Assembly: GCA_030280995.1 (NCBI GenBank)
Contig: JASXTE010000015.1
Location: 21,596,501-21,660,500, forward strand
Reading direction: 5' to 3'
Origin: Hemileia vastatrix
Lineage: Eukaryota; Basidiomycota; Pucciniomycetes; Pucciniales; Zaghouaniaceae
Length of the DNA stretch: 64,000 nucleotides
The notes below the pieces were generated by a model. That model did not search any database. It saw nothing but the letters and a program-made list of their open reading frames with translations, and was not told the origin of the DNA. The first letter of the stretch is position 1. Every line of letters begins with the position of its first letter. Both the position numbers and the translations under genes were made by a program. Positions 11,721 through 21,121 of the stretch are shown here, piece by piece.

Positions 11721-13035
11721 ATGCCTCCCAGACATTCCAAATCTCAAAAGGTAACTCAAAAATCTGCTTCTTCACAAAAGTCTCCTCATAAAGCAAGCCC
11801 TACACCTGAAAAATCAAAGGCAGGTTCAGGTCAGCTTAAAAAGGATGATTATCTCATCATAATAAACTTCCTTAAAATAAAATCAAATTTTGAAGCATGT
11901 TTTGGATGTGAAAAGTCCACTCGTATTGAACGTCCACCTTCTTCAAAGGTTAATGGCTACTTGTTGATGGCCAATGAAGTAAGGAAGAAAACAAGGGGGA
12001 GAATTGATATCAATCCTAAACAAATAAAGGAGAGATTTAAGAGTTACCATTCAAAATATAAAAAGACTCATCATGCTGCAAATAAAACTGGCTTTGGTAT
12101 TGACGATGATGATTTGGAGATTGGAATTACTACTGTTTCCGAAAAGCTCAATGTCATGTGTCCTTTCTATGAGGAAACGGATAATCTTTTTGGCTCCCGA
12201 GTTGATATAAACCCTTGGTTTCTACACGATACTACTAAGAATATACCCTCTGGATCCAAACCTTCCTATAATCCTCCCAACACACCTTTACTTGAAGAAG
12301 ATCAATCCCCTCCACCTTATAACCCTAGTTCAGCTGAAGATGATCCCAACTATCAAGCAGAACAATTATATCGCAGAAGATCTGAATCCTCAGAGGCCCA
12401 AAATTTAAATGTATGTTTACTTTTTGTTTTTTCTTCAATTCTTCTCTGAATTTCTCTTTCTTTCTAGTCTCCTCCTACTCAAACTCAATCTCCATTAAAT
12501 AATCTCAATTCTGGAAATGTGAATACCACTTTAGAAGCTGCTTTAGAAGAACTTCCTGAAGCCTCTTGTTCAAACTCCAAACTAAAGCGTTGAGCCTCAA
12601 CTTCAATGAACTTGAACCATCTATTAAAATGTGGTAATACTTCAACAAGCTCATTTGGCTCCCTTGAGGATTATTTTGAAAAAAAAGATATAAGTAAGTT
12701 TCGTTTACTATATATCTTAATCTTTAACTCATTTATTTATTTATTTCAATTTAATTTTCTCAGAAAAATCAACTATTGCAAATAATGCCCTTGACTTTGA
12801 GAAGATGAAGTTTGATCATATGCTAAGGAAAGATCAGAAAGCCTTAGATTTGGAAGAAAAAAAATTTGAGGTAGAGCAGATGGAAAGAGTAAATGACCGT
12901 CAATTTCAAAGAGAAATGGCTACTTGTGAATTGGAAAAACAAGAGAGTTTTAAAAAAAAAAATTTCATTATGGAATGTGTTAAAAATGGCCAATCTTATG
13001 AGGACATTAAAAAATTACTTGACCTTTTCAATTGA
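11721..13035 (+). pseudogene. SANT/Myb-like accessory protein of the Harbinger-like element, one in-frame TGA
   Basis: ATG at 11721 opens MPPRHSKSQK. Exon 1 (11721-12410) has a basic Ser/Pro-rich head and a SANT/Myb-like trihelix region (KKDDYLIIINFLKIKSNFEA, then RIDINPKQIKERFKSYHSKY). Intron 1 is 12411-12467 (GTATGT to TAG) and intron 2 is 12694-12763 (GTAAGT to CAG). The last exon gives a lysine/glutamate-rich coiled coil (LDLEEKKFEVEQMERVNDRQ) ending in SYEDIKKLLDLFN and a TGA stop. In exon 2 a TGA follows SKLKR and interrupts the frame; CGA to TGA is the simplest origin. In PIF/Harbinger elements the SANT/Myb-like partner carries the transposase to the nucleus and to the element ends; that role is inferred here. 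Confidence 0.8.
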
Positions 13036-13203
13036 TAAATTGTTTTTCTAGTTAATTTAATTTTGTTTGATTTCTTTTTGTTAATATTTTCTTATATGCT
13101 GACTTATAAAAGGAAAAGAATATAGTACGTTATTTTTGACAAAAATTTGAATGTATAAAAAAAATTTTCTATCTTTACTTTCTAGTCAATAAGTTTGCTT
13201 ATC

Positions 13204-13390
13204 TAAATTTTTCTAAGTCATAAATTTCACATGTCAGATTTAAAAAATTGGGAATACCCTCCCCTGCATTTTATTGAAACAAGGGGTGGGTACCACCAAA
13301 TTTTTCTAAGTCATCAATTTCACATGTCAGATTTAAAAAATTGGCAATACCCTCCCCTGCATTTTATTGAAGTAAAGGGTGAAAGTCATC
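13204..13390 (+). repeat. Tandem duplication of about 93 bp
   Basis: Two adjacent copies of a unit containing TTTTTCTAAGTCAT, TTTCACATGTCAGATTTAAA and CCCTCCCCTGCATTTTATTG lie at about 13208-13300 and 13300-13390, inside the Harbinger-like element. No coding potential is visible. Confidence 0.8.
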
Positions 13391-13679
13391 AAAATTTAAT
13401 ATAATTACATAAATTAATTAATATATAAATAAGATATGTCAAATATACTACTTTTAAAGTAATGACAATTCCTTAAGCCAAAATGCAGATCAAGTCTAGA
13501 AACTAGGTTTGGGACTTTCCACAAGTATAGGCTAGAGGAACCCCATGAAACAAATTAATGTTATCATGATTACCATTTATACAACACAAGGTCGTGGGCC
13601 CATTACTTTAATTTCATAAATTGAAATATCATATTTATTTATTAAAAATTTATGGAAGAATATTAAATATTTGGTGACT

Positions 13680-14870
13680 CTACAAATCCCCATACTTTTT
13701 AGATCTACCTAAATAATGTTTAAATTTATTACCTTTTTCTTCTTTTTTTAACTTGTTTATTCGTTGGATTAACTTTTGACTGATCTGGAAAGAGCAACCA
13801 AAATGCGTGAAGTCTTGACAAGATTCCAAACCTGGAGGAGCCTTTGTGGTTTGGTGATTATTGTAAGAAGAATTCCAAACTGTTTTGATGATTCAATTTC
13901 CTAATCCAAAATCGATTATACATCTATGATCCGGGAAATATAATCCATGTCCTTTAATTTTAGCAGGTGATGGAATAGGTTGTCCAGTGATAGGATGAAT
14001 ATATGTGAAAATTCCATAAGTGAGATAATTGGCATCATTTGAGTCAGTGTGAATTTGATTATGAAATCCAGAATGAGTGATTATAACATTTGAAAACATT
14101 AGATAATCTCTGCTAATATCTTCCCATTCAGAGTCACACCAGTTTGGTATTCCAAATCTCATAGCAACTTCATGATTTTTTTCAAAAGCTTTATTGAAGA
14201 GTTTTTTAAGTCGAAGAGCAATAAATGAATTAAATGAAGGTAAAGTATTCCAATTTCAAAAATCATTATCTAATTCAGCTTTAGATAAAGATCTGAGTAA
14301 AGAATATATGCCTATTTGAATTAAATTCGGTAAAATGATATTAAAAAATCCTGCAAAATCTTTAAACATACAAAGAGAAAAACCTTTAAAAAATCCTGGT
14401 CTCCATCCAATTCCAATCATGATTCCACCCAACAAATTCTTATTCCTTAAAGATAAGCGAACCAAAGCCATTTGGTAGAGTGTTATGATGAGATCTCAGA
14501 GTTGATTAAATGATTCATCTTTTAAACCATTAAAAGAATGGTTTTCGTAAATAAATTGAGGTTTGAAAGTATTATTAATAACAGCTTTAACTTCATCACC
14601 TCCAGTTTCAGTTAAATAATGTATATTTTCAGGTAGCGTTTTCGGATATTTTTTTTTTCTTTCAACTTTAGTTTTATAGTACTTGATTTTTGAAATATGG
14701 CCAAATAATTGATCCATGTGAATTTTTATTTTATAATTTCTTTTATTTTGATACTGTTCATTTTTTGACAATGTTTTAGATGATGATTGAAAATAAGCTG
14801 AATTTAAAGATGATAATGAAGTTGAAGAAGATGAGAGTGAGGTAAGTGGTGAATCTGAAGTTAAAGTCAT
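13680..14870 (-). pseudogene. TET/JBP-like 2-oxoglutarate Fe(II) oxygenase, three in-frame TGA codons
   Basis: One frame on the minus strand runs from ATG 14870 to TAG 13682-13680, 397 codons, interrupted only by TGA at 14496-14498, 14256-14258 and 13893-13895. After a Ser-rich head and a lysine-rich stretch it has GIGWRPGFFKGFSL and then a double-stranded beta-helix candidate: HSGFHNQIHTDSNDANYLTY with the iron-binding HxD (HTD), IKGHGLYFPDHRCIIDF, a second histidine in NNHQTTKAP, and a C-terminal FTHFGCSFQISQKLIQRINK. The overall order resembles TET/JBP proteins, which are expanded in basidiomycetes and oxidise 5-methylcytosine. The position near the C-terminus where I recall an arginine is His here. 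The assignment rests on motif order and recollection of the family, without an alignment. Because of the stops this copy is probably non-functional. Confidence 0.68.
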
Positions 14871-15086
14871 GTATTTTTCTACTTAAAAATTTGTTACTTT
14901 TCAAACACCCAAAATTATACATTAAAAAAAACTCACTTAATTTAAATTAAAAAATAAAAATTCCTCAAAAGACTAATGAGAATTTTTTTTATTTCACTTG
15001 AACTTAATGAATATTTTTCTCTAAAATTAAAAAAAAAAATCAAAAAAAAAAAAAAAAAAACAATAAACTGTTAAATTTTTTTAACA

Positions 15087-15690
15087 CTTCCCCATTCCCC
15101 TAAATTCCCCTCTCCAAAACCCTCTCCCACCTCCCAAAAACCCTTGGAAAACCCCCCCTCCACCCCCCACCAAATCCCCCAAATCCCCCCTTCAAATCCA
15201 TCTCCAAATCCCCTCCAAATCCCCCTCCAAACCCCCCTGCAAATCCCCCTCCAAACCCCCTGAAACCCCCCCAAACACCCCCTTCAATCCACCTCCTTTC
15301 ACCCCCTCCAAACCCCCTCTAACCCCCCTCCAAATCCCCCTTTAAACCCCCCCAATACGTCCCTCTTAACCCCCCTAACCTCCCCTCCAACTTACTTAAC
15401 GATTCGCTAACGAATCGTTAAGTTAATGAATGATTGCTGCTAATTGTTCATTAACTTAATGATTCGCTAATGAATCGTTAAGTTAACGAACGATTCACTG
15501 CAATAGTTTGTTAAGTGAAGTTTAAGGGGGGGTAGGAGGGATATGAGGGAGGATTTGGGGGTGTTTTGAGGGGGATAGGAGGGGGGTTTGGTGGGGGGGT
15601 TAGAGGCAGGTTTGGTGGGGATTCGGAGGGGGGATTTGGGGGATTTGGTGGGGGGTGGAGTGGAATGAGGGGAAGATATGAGGAGACCAA
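15087..15690. repeat. C-rich arm, palindrome cluster and G-rich arm (large imperfect inverted repeat)
   Basis: From 15087 to about 15400 the plus strand is almost pure C/A/T with runs of 4-7 C, and from about 15520 to 15690 almost pure G/A/T with runs of 4-7 G. The centre (about 15395-15515) holds palindromes: CTTAACGATTCG, CTAA, CGAATCGTTAAG, repeated as a variant with AATGATTCG. The block could form a cruciform, and the G-rich strand could form quadruplexes. It lies between the TET-like gene and the transposase. Poly(A) runs border it at 15046-15060 and 15926-15980. Confidence 0.8.
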
Positions 15691-16305
15691 GAAGGGGGAG
15701 AAAGGGAGAGATGAGACCAAAGAGAGAGAAAAGGGAGGTTAGAGTGAGCCAAGGAGGGGGGAATAAGGCAGCCAAAGGGGGGAAAAGGGGGATGTATCCA
15801 TTCCAAGGAGAGGGTAAAAGTGGGAAAAAGAACAGGCCAAGAGGGGATAAAGAGAGAAAAGAGGGAGAGAAAGAGAGAGAAAAAAAAAGGTTAATTTTAC
15901 CTATAAATTTAAAAACAACCACTTACAAAAAAAAAAAAAAAAAAAAAAAAAACCAAAAAACCAAAAAAAAAAAAAAAAAAATTAGCAAAAAATTAAGTAG
16001 AAAGAATAAAATGACTTACCTGGAGAGATGAGTTGAGAAAAAAGAAATATAAGTGAAATTGATTGAGTGATGTAGGAAGAGAGGAGAAAACGGATATGAG
16101 TGAAGAGAAAAAAGAGAGTGACTGAAAAAATATGCGTTTGCTGAAAATATGCGATTTCATGTTGAGTTGATGAAAGAAAACACAGAGAGAAAAAAAAATA
16201 AGACTTTAACAGCAAATTCAAAAACCAAAAAAATATGCAAAAAAATTTACCATTCTCAGTGAATAACACATGCAAATTGATAATTTGAAGAGAAAGAAAA
16301 AAAAA
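15691..16305. other. Purine-rich and A-rich spacer within the Harbinger-like element
   Basis: GA-rich low-complexity sequence to about 15890, then two long A-runs (15926-15980), then AT-rich sequence up to the transposase stop. Open frames here are low-complexity artefacts. No gene is supported. Confidence 0.6.
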
Positions 16306-17565
16306 TTAAAATTGCGTTGAAAAATGTTGGAGTGTTATTGGAAGAATTTTCGCCCTTATACTAGTTGATTGAGAAATAGAAGTGTTGGATATAGTCGTAG
16401 GTGAATCAAATTGTTCATCTTCATACAGCTCTAACCATTGATCTTTGAGGTCAGCAAGTAGGTTATGAAGTATAGTGCAACACAGAATCCAGCTGATCAC
16501 CGCCTCCATTTCAGATTTATTTTTAAGAGGACTTCTTAATTCCCTTAAACTAGAAAAACGGCCTTTCAAGATTCCAATAGAATGTTCAATACGGACTCTT
16601 GACTTTGCCAAATGATTGTTGAATTTGGCATTTTGACTGTCTTCTGAAGCTGCTCCCCGAAAAGCAGGAAGTACATACTTTCCATTCACATAAGCAGAAT
16701 CTGCAAGAAGATACTGATCTTCATCAAAGAATTTTTCAGGTTCATTTGAAATATGCATTCTTTGGAAGACATAGGAGTCATGACATGAGCCAGGATAGCC
16801 AGCGAAGAATGATATAAATTTTTTGTTTATGTCACATATAAGCTGAACGTTAATTGAATATCTATAAAGAAGATATATTTGTTTGTGTTAGTTTCAAAGA
16901 GGATGAAAGGAGTTAAAAATAATCTACCTCTTTTTACGGTCAAAGTAATTGTTTCCACCTTGAGCAGGTTTCTGGCTCAAAGGAATAGTAGTACCATCAA
17001 CAAAACCAATACATCCTGGAAATCCCTCTGCTTGCATAACCTGAGATGATTCAAGTCGCTCTTCTTTTGTTGGCCAGGTGAGAAGTTGAGATTCCAAGGA
17101 GTTGATGGCAGTGATACATCGTTTGGTATAAGTGTTAACTGAACCATACCCTAAATCAAAGACATTTTCTAAACGTTTCAAAGCGGCTCCATTACCATTT
17201 GAACCCAAACGACATAGTGTGATGGCCAATTGAATTGAATTATGTCGTTGTTCTTTTTGAGAATTATTGTGAAATATGGGATGATCCTGAATAAGCTCAA
17301 GCAATTTAAGGAAACATTCCTGAGAAGTCCTGAACAGCTGTCTAAAACTGGGTGTAGATAGGTTAAGAAGTGTTTGGATGGTGTACTTGGGGGTATGAAG
17401 TACTTGAGGCTTTCTGGGAAGAAGGTAACGTTTCCTGGCCATTTTTGATAAAACAACAAAATCTTCTTCTAGATCAGAATCGGAATCAGAGTCCAAGAGC
17501 AGTTCAAGAGCCATGAAAGTCATTGCTTTATGTAATTTATCACGATTTGAAAGTGAGGAAGGCAT
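16306..17565 (-). CDS. PIF/Harbinger-type DDE transposase
   Basis: Two exons on the minus strand, 17565-16928 and 16861-16306, separated by a 66-nt intron (16862-16927, GTAGAT to TATAG); the spliced frame encodes 397 residues with no stop. The N-terminal half has the helical region (FRTSQECFLKLLELIQDHPIF). Catalytic motifs of the DDE_4 (Harbinger) family follow: first Asp in GCIGFVDGTTIPLSQKP, second Asp in FAGYPGSCHDSYVFQ, then LLADSAYVNGKY, and Glu in KSRVRIEHSIGILKGRF. The length is normal for the family. It catalyses excision and insertion of the element, acting at the inverted repeats with the SANT/Myb-like partner. It is the only intact gene of the element, so mobilisation in trans is possible. 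Confidence 0.9.
16862..16927 (-). other. Intron of the transposase gene
   Basis: Minus strand, GTAGATTATT to TCTTTATAG. Splicing joins DRKK-R (codon AG|A) to YSINVQLICD and continues the transposase frame. Confidence 0.75.
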
Positions 17566-17789
17566 AACTCTTATATGATATGATATGAAGATGTAAGTGA
17601 TGTACGATGTTTTGAGTTATGAAGTGTTATGCTGCGGAGTGCTGTGTATGAATGGGATGATGCTGACAAATCAGTGAAATGGTACTTGATGGTGAAATCA
17701 GCACTTTTGGTTGAGAAAGTGCGGATTTGAGTGAAATAAGTGACTTATTTCATTTTGAAATCCACCAGTATTGGGGCTAGTGTGTTTTG

Positions 17790-17836
17790 GAAATCCGCAC
17801 TTATTTAAGTGCGGATTTTCCAGAACTGAAACCCCC
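17790..17836 (-). repeat. Right terminal inverted repeat of the Harbinger-like element
   Basis: Reverse complement of the left end, with the same nested palindrome AAATCCGCACTT/AAGTGCGGATTT. It ends in CCCCC against the TATTATTAG flank. Confidence 0.85.
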
Positions 17837-18098
17837 TATTATTAGTGGAAATAGTGGGACTAGTGGTGGTAATTATGGGAGCGCTACTAGTAGAGCTAGG
17901 TGGAAAGGGAATATAACCAGTAGGCTGAGAAGTATTCTGGTTAAGGGAGGTATCGCAAGTTTTGTGGTATCTAAAGCAATTGTCACAGGCAGGTCTAAAA
18001 GAGGCATAACCCCAAGGTCTAGAAAATGTACAATGAAAGTTACGGCGTTTGCAAAATGAGCAAGCTTGATCTCTGTGAACTGTGCAATATTGAGTCAT

Positions 18099-18605
18099 GA
18101 TGTTAGGATAGAGGAAATTCAGGTTATTAGAAGGGCTATTTATAGGTTAACAATAGCATTATAAAGAAGTCATCAGTTGCACCACGTTTGACTTAAGCGC
18201 TGGATGGTTTCTAAGAAGCTAGTGAGAAGTGTTTGTTTTAATGAAGAACCCAAGGAAAGATGAATTGTTACAATCAAGGGAAAGACATGTATTGCAAAGA
18301 TTCGAGTTATTAAAGAGAGCGCATACATAAATGATGCAGGGGAAGTAATTGCTGCTATAGAATGTAGCAACTATCTCAAGTTGTTATTTTTTATTCATTG
18401 TTTCATCTTTCATAGGCACTTAGTAGAAGGATGCGCTGCTTGGAAAAAGGATGATATTTTGGGTGCAACTCATCTCGCAGTTGTAGAGTTCTCACAGGAA
18501 AGTCTTTTAAAAAAATAAATAAATAAAAATAAATAAATAAATATATTACATTTTTTACAAGGCTATATACACATTACAAGGAATAAATACAAAAGAAGAT
18601 TTTTA
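18099..18605. other. Element B spacer between the two antisense genes
   Basis: About 500 bp; it would hold the promoter of antisense gene 1 and the 3' end of antisense gene 2. A run of AAATAAATAAAT units lies at about 18508-18546. No coding region is seen. Confidence 0.5.
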
Positions 18606-19629
18606 TTATTCTGCTTCATCAAAGATTGGGACGCAGAAAGCCCAATCGTTAACAGCCTCTTGCATGTTTTGTTGCAAGGCAGTTATCAGTTGTTTTTGCT
18701 TATTATACTCAGCGCGAATATAAACTGGAACCTCCTCGAGGAATTCTTCAACGGCCGTTATCATGTTATTCATACGACACATGGTCGCATCGTAAGGAGT
18801 GCAGGCAATTTGTTCTGCAAATTCCTAGTTTTGAGCCATGGTGGGCTCTTCATCATCAATGACTGGAAAGTTTTCGGTTGGCCATTCGTCCGGAGTGAGG
18901 GTATTGAAGACCGGCTGCATATCAGTCCAGTCAGGAGTTGCCAAACGAGGAGTGGGTTCAGGTGTAGGTATGGTATCCCAGACGGGATCTTCTTCCAAGG
19001 CAGGAAGGAATAACGGAGAGATAGGAGGCAGAGGCGTTTCAGCGTAAGGAGTGCCTGGCGCATTCTACATAATATTAAAAAAAAAAAAAAAAAGAAAAAG
19101 AAAAAGGGACTTACTGAACTTTCCTCCGAGAAAAGAGAATTAGGGATCGAGACGACGCTACTAGGAGTAGGTTCGCGGTAACCAACCTTGGCTCGTTTGT
19201 TGCCAGAAGGGGTAACAGGAGCAGGCGCCGGGCGCTTGATGGTCATTTGACTCATCATGTTGGTGGTGGAAGCGTTGGGGTCCAGGCGCGCAACAGTGGG
19301 TGGCCCATTGTAACTACATTTCTTCTTGCGTTGCTTGCAGTAATCGCACGACTGGAATAAAGGAAAAATGAAAGATTAGTAACAAATGGGAAGAAAACTG
19401 AAGAAAACTTACAGTAAAAAAATTATTGCCATGGAGGGCTTTTGAAAAATGACAAGAAGTGATGCCATTTTCGATGCAACAGGTGCATCTCTTCCCACCC
19501 ATCAGTGTGGTTATGAGCGTTGTTGGAGGAGCAGTAGGGGGCTGAGTGCGCACGAACTGTCGAATAGCGTCCACGACGTTGGACGTTTGCGGTATTTTCA
19601 GCGTTAGAAGGGGTTCTTCTAGTATTCAT
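18606..19629 (-). pseudogene. Element B antisense gene 2: second Zn2Cys6-like protein, three exons, one frameshift and one stop
   Basis: The likely start is ATG 19629 (MNTRRTPSNAENT) after a CT-rich leader. A +1 frame offset occurs before the zinc region; an in-frame ATG for the zinc region exists at 19502 (MGGKRCTCC). Exon 1 ends at 19413, intron 19352-19412 (GTAAGT to CAG); exon 2 is 19351-19115, intron 19065-19114 (GTAAGT to TAG); exon 3 is 19064-18606. The splice joins ITSCHFSKALHGNNFFT to SCDYCKQRKKKCSYNG, completing C-X2-C-X7-C-X14-C-X2-C-X6-C with a basic KQRKKK loop typical of Zn2Cys6 DNA-binding proteins. A basic patch (SGNKRAKVG), an acidic Pro-rich middle and a coiled-coil-like end (NNMITAVEEFLEEV; KQKQLITALQQNMQEAV) follow. 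TAG at 18825-18827 interrupts exon 3; the frame then stays open to TAA at 18606. Confidence 0.8.
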
Positions 19630-19770
19630 TGAGAAAAATAAATATAAGAATAAGAAAAGAAAGAAAAGAAGAAGAAGATTTGTAGTGAATAAGAGAGAAA
19701 AAGATAGAAGATGGAGGATAAAAACGCTGCGGGACACAGGGTATTTATGGGCTCCTGGGGACAGTCCCGA

Positions 19771-19782
19771 GTAGAGGGAGGA
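19771..19782 (+). other. Element B polypurine tract
   Basis: GTAGAGGGAGGA lies directly before the 3' LTR start, as expected for the plus-strand primer. It fixes the LTR start at 19783. Confidence 0.75.
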
Positions 19783-21101
19783 TGTGGTACGCGCCTCGCA
19801 GAAAGCGTGAATTTAGACCAATCAGAGCGCGTAGTCCAGGAAGAATAAAGGGGAGTTAGCGCAGCAGGAAGTATAAAAATATAATATGTATTTGTGTGTT
19901 TCAAGGAACAAAGGAAATAGAAGCGCAGAAAAGGATTAAGGGTCTGTGCGCTTGGATTTTTCAGCAAGATGTGCCGCACAATAGGGGAATTGTGTGTTAT
20001 TGATTTACGATTGCAAGCGCTAAACAATATGGATTTGGATTTTCCAATAATTTTGTGTTACGCATTAAAAAAGGAGTTATGGCTTAAGGACGACTCAAGT
20101 GCATAGTATACTGTACCGCGGCAAGTGCTATAACTTACTGAGACAAGTAATGAAGAAGGCTAACTAGTTAAGCGAGCTGTCAGAACTATGAACTTAGTAT
20201 TAAAAGCAAAGAGAGTGGGGACTCAATCGTAAAACTACTTAAAAGTTAAGCCAACTAGACGCAGCGTTAGGATAAGTCAAACCTGGAACTAGCGCTGAAA
20301 CAAAACAAGGTATAGTTAAAAGGGCATATGTGGAGCATCAGTGAAACATGGTGATACTAGTTTTAGTAATTATAGGGTATGATTTAGGCGCTGTAGTTTC
20401 TACAAGCGGTGTACGTAGTTTACTAATAGATTAGTTGTTGTTTTACTAATGTGGCGCTAGAGTCAGCGCTGGAGATCCATTAGGGAACTGTGTCTTAAGC
20501 GCTGGAAAAATATAAAAGGAGAACTGGTCAATCTATCTAAAGAGAGAGGAAAAAAATAATAATAAGAAAAATCGTATTAGTTGTTGCTTTAAAAAGCAGA
20601 TCATAGAAAAATCAATATAGAGATATACGAGTAGCTATAGTCATAGTACCCAGTATAAGATATTAGATCTTTTTGTGATTAATTGTTTGAGAGAATATTA
20701 AAAGGTATTTCTGAGTATTTTAGAGTTAGTGCGTCTGTGTGTGTATTTCATATAGTATAGTGAAAGAGCGCAACATAGAGAGAATATATAGATTCAGTGG
20801 GATTAACTATTATTAGAGATATTTTATTACAATAATAAGGAATATTCAAAGAGAGCGTTTCAAGAGGGAGTAGCTGTGGATAATAACTCTTATTAAGAAT
20901 AGAAATATCCAGATAGTAATACTTGTTTTTTCCTTATCTTTAACTCATCTCAACTTATAAACTTTCTAGTCAATTATTAGCATTGCACATTATTACACTG
21001 TCTTTAAAATAAGAGTGGCAGGCGCTTCTTTTAGAAATTAAAGAGAAGAACCAACCCATCTTGCATTGTGTCTACTGCTTAGTACTTTAGAACAGTCTAC
21101 A
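19783..21101 (+). repeat. Element B 3' LTR (1319 bp)
   Basis: Near-identical to 2754-4074 with scattered substitutions and a few 1-3 bp indels, so element B is not a very recent insertion. It ends CAGTCTACA, followed by GCGT (target duplication) and the remainder of the interrupted solo LTR. Confidence 0.92.
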
Positions 21102-21121
21102 GCGTAGGTCGTCCGGTGACA
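21102..21121 (+). repeat. Right piece of the solo Gypsy-A-family LTR
   Basis: GCGTAGGTCGTCCGGTGACA equals the end of the Gypsy-A LTR (reverse complement of 23947-23966, with one or two differences) and is followed by AATCT, the same five bases found just before the left piece at 1955-1959. Confidence 0.88.

Larger units (their letters stand above)
11365..17836. mobile_element. Harbinger-like DNA transposon (6.5 kb) with SANT/Myb-like, TET/JBP-like and DDE transposase genes
   Basis: Terminal inverted repeats of about 48 bp begin GGGGGTGTCAGTTCTGG (left) and GGGGGTTTCAGTTCTGG (right, reverse complement). Flanks are an ATT microsatellite; TA, TATTA or TATTATTA fit as duplications, whereas the 3-bp TTA usual for PIF/Harbinger does not match both sides. 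Content: SANT/Myb-like gene 11721-13035 (plus), TET/JBP-like pseudogene 13680-14870 (minus), a C-rich/G-rich palindromic block 15087-15690, and the transposase 16306-17565 (minus). The pairing of a SANT/Myb-like protein with a DDE_4-type transposase is the hallmark of PIF/Harbinger elements. It sits inside antisense gene 1 of element B, so it is younger than B. Confidence 0.88.
10822..18098 (-). pseudogene. Element B antisense gene 1: Zn2Cys6-like protein, split by a DNA transposon
   Basis: ATG at 18098 (minus) opens MTQYCTVHRDQACSFCKRR. The N-terminus has six cysteines spaced C-X2-C-X6-C-X14-C-X2-C-X6-C, which matches the fungal binuclear zinc cluster (Gal4-type DNA binding) consensus. A Pro/Ser/Thr-rich linker follows (SQPTGYIPFPPSS). 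At 17837 the frame meets the Harbinger-like element and resumes at 11364 with NNVTYESPSLPSLPRR in the same frame. A 53-nt intron (11121-11173, GTAAGT to CAG, branch TACTAAC) precedes the last exon (11120-10822), which encodes a helical C-terminal region (FVHSMRMFSRLCLIYDAMSL) and ends at TAG. Apart from the transposon the roughly 250-codon frame is free of stops. It lies antisense to gag-pol, between integrase and 3' LTR. A function in transcription is inferred from the zinc pattern only. Confidence 0.8.
2754..21101 (+). mobile_element. Element B: large Ty3/Gypsy retrotransposon with antisense accessory genes, containing a Harbinger-like insertion
   Basis: Two long direct repeats, 2754-4074 and 19783-21101, both start TGTGGTACGCG and end CAGTCTACA. 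A tRNA-type primer site follows the left one and a purine tract precedes the right one. The internal part runs gag, protease, RT-RNase H, integrase (4318-10211, plus strand), then two genes on the minus strand (10822-18098 and 18606-19629). The flanks are GTGT (2750-2753) and GCGT (21102-21105), a 4-bp duplication with one C/T difference. Total length is 18.3 kb, or about 11.9 kb without the nested DNA transposon. The RT belongs to the lineage with a FIDDGG active-site box familiar from basidiomycete Gypsy elements. Several stops and indels show this copy is inactive. Confidence 0.92.

Noticed and set aside
15467..16031. Open frames of up to 151 codons in the C-rich/G-rich block
   Set aside because: Composition is low-complexity proline, serine, lysine or glutamate runs dictated by the C/G/A runs; no domain and no conservation.
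11360..17845. Classical 3-bp TTA/TAA duplication for the large Harbinger-like element
   Set aside because: The left flank ends TTA but the right begins TAT; because of the ATT microsatellite only TA, TATTA or TATTATTA match, so the duplication length is left open.
18660..19047. Plus-strand open frames of 117 and 69 codons
   Set aside because: They are antisense shadows of exon 3 of the minus-strand zinc-cluster gene, which has splice sites and a recognisable motif.
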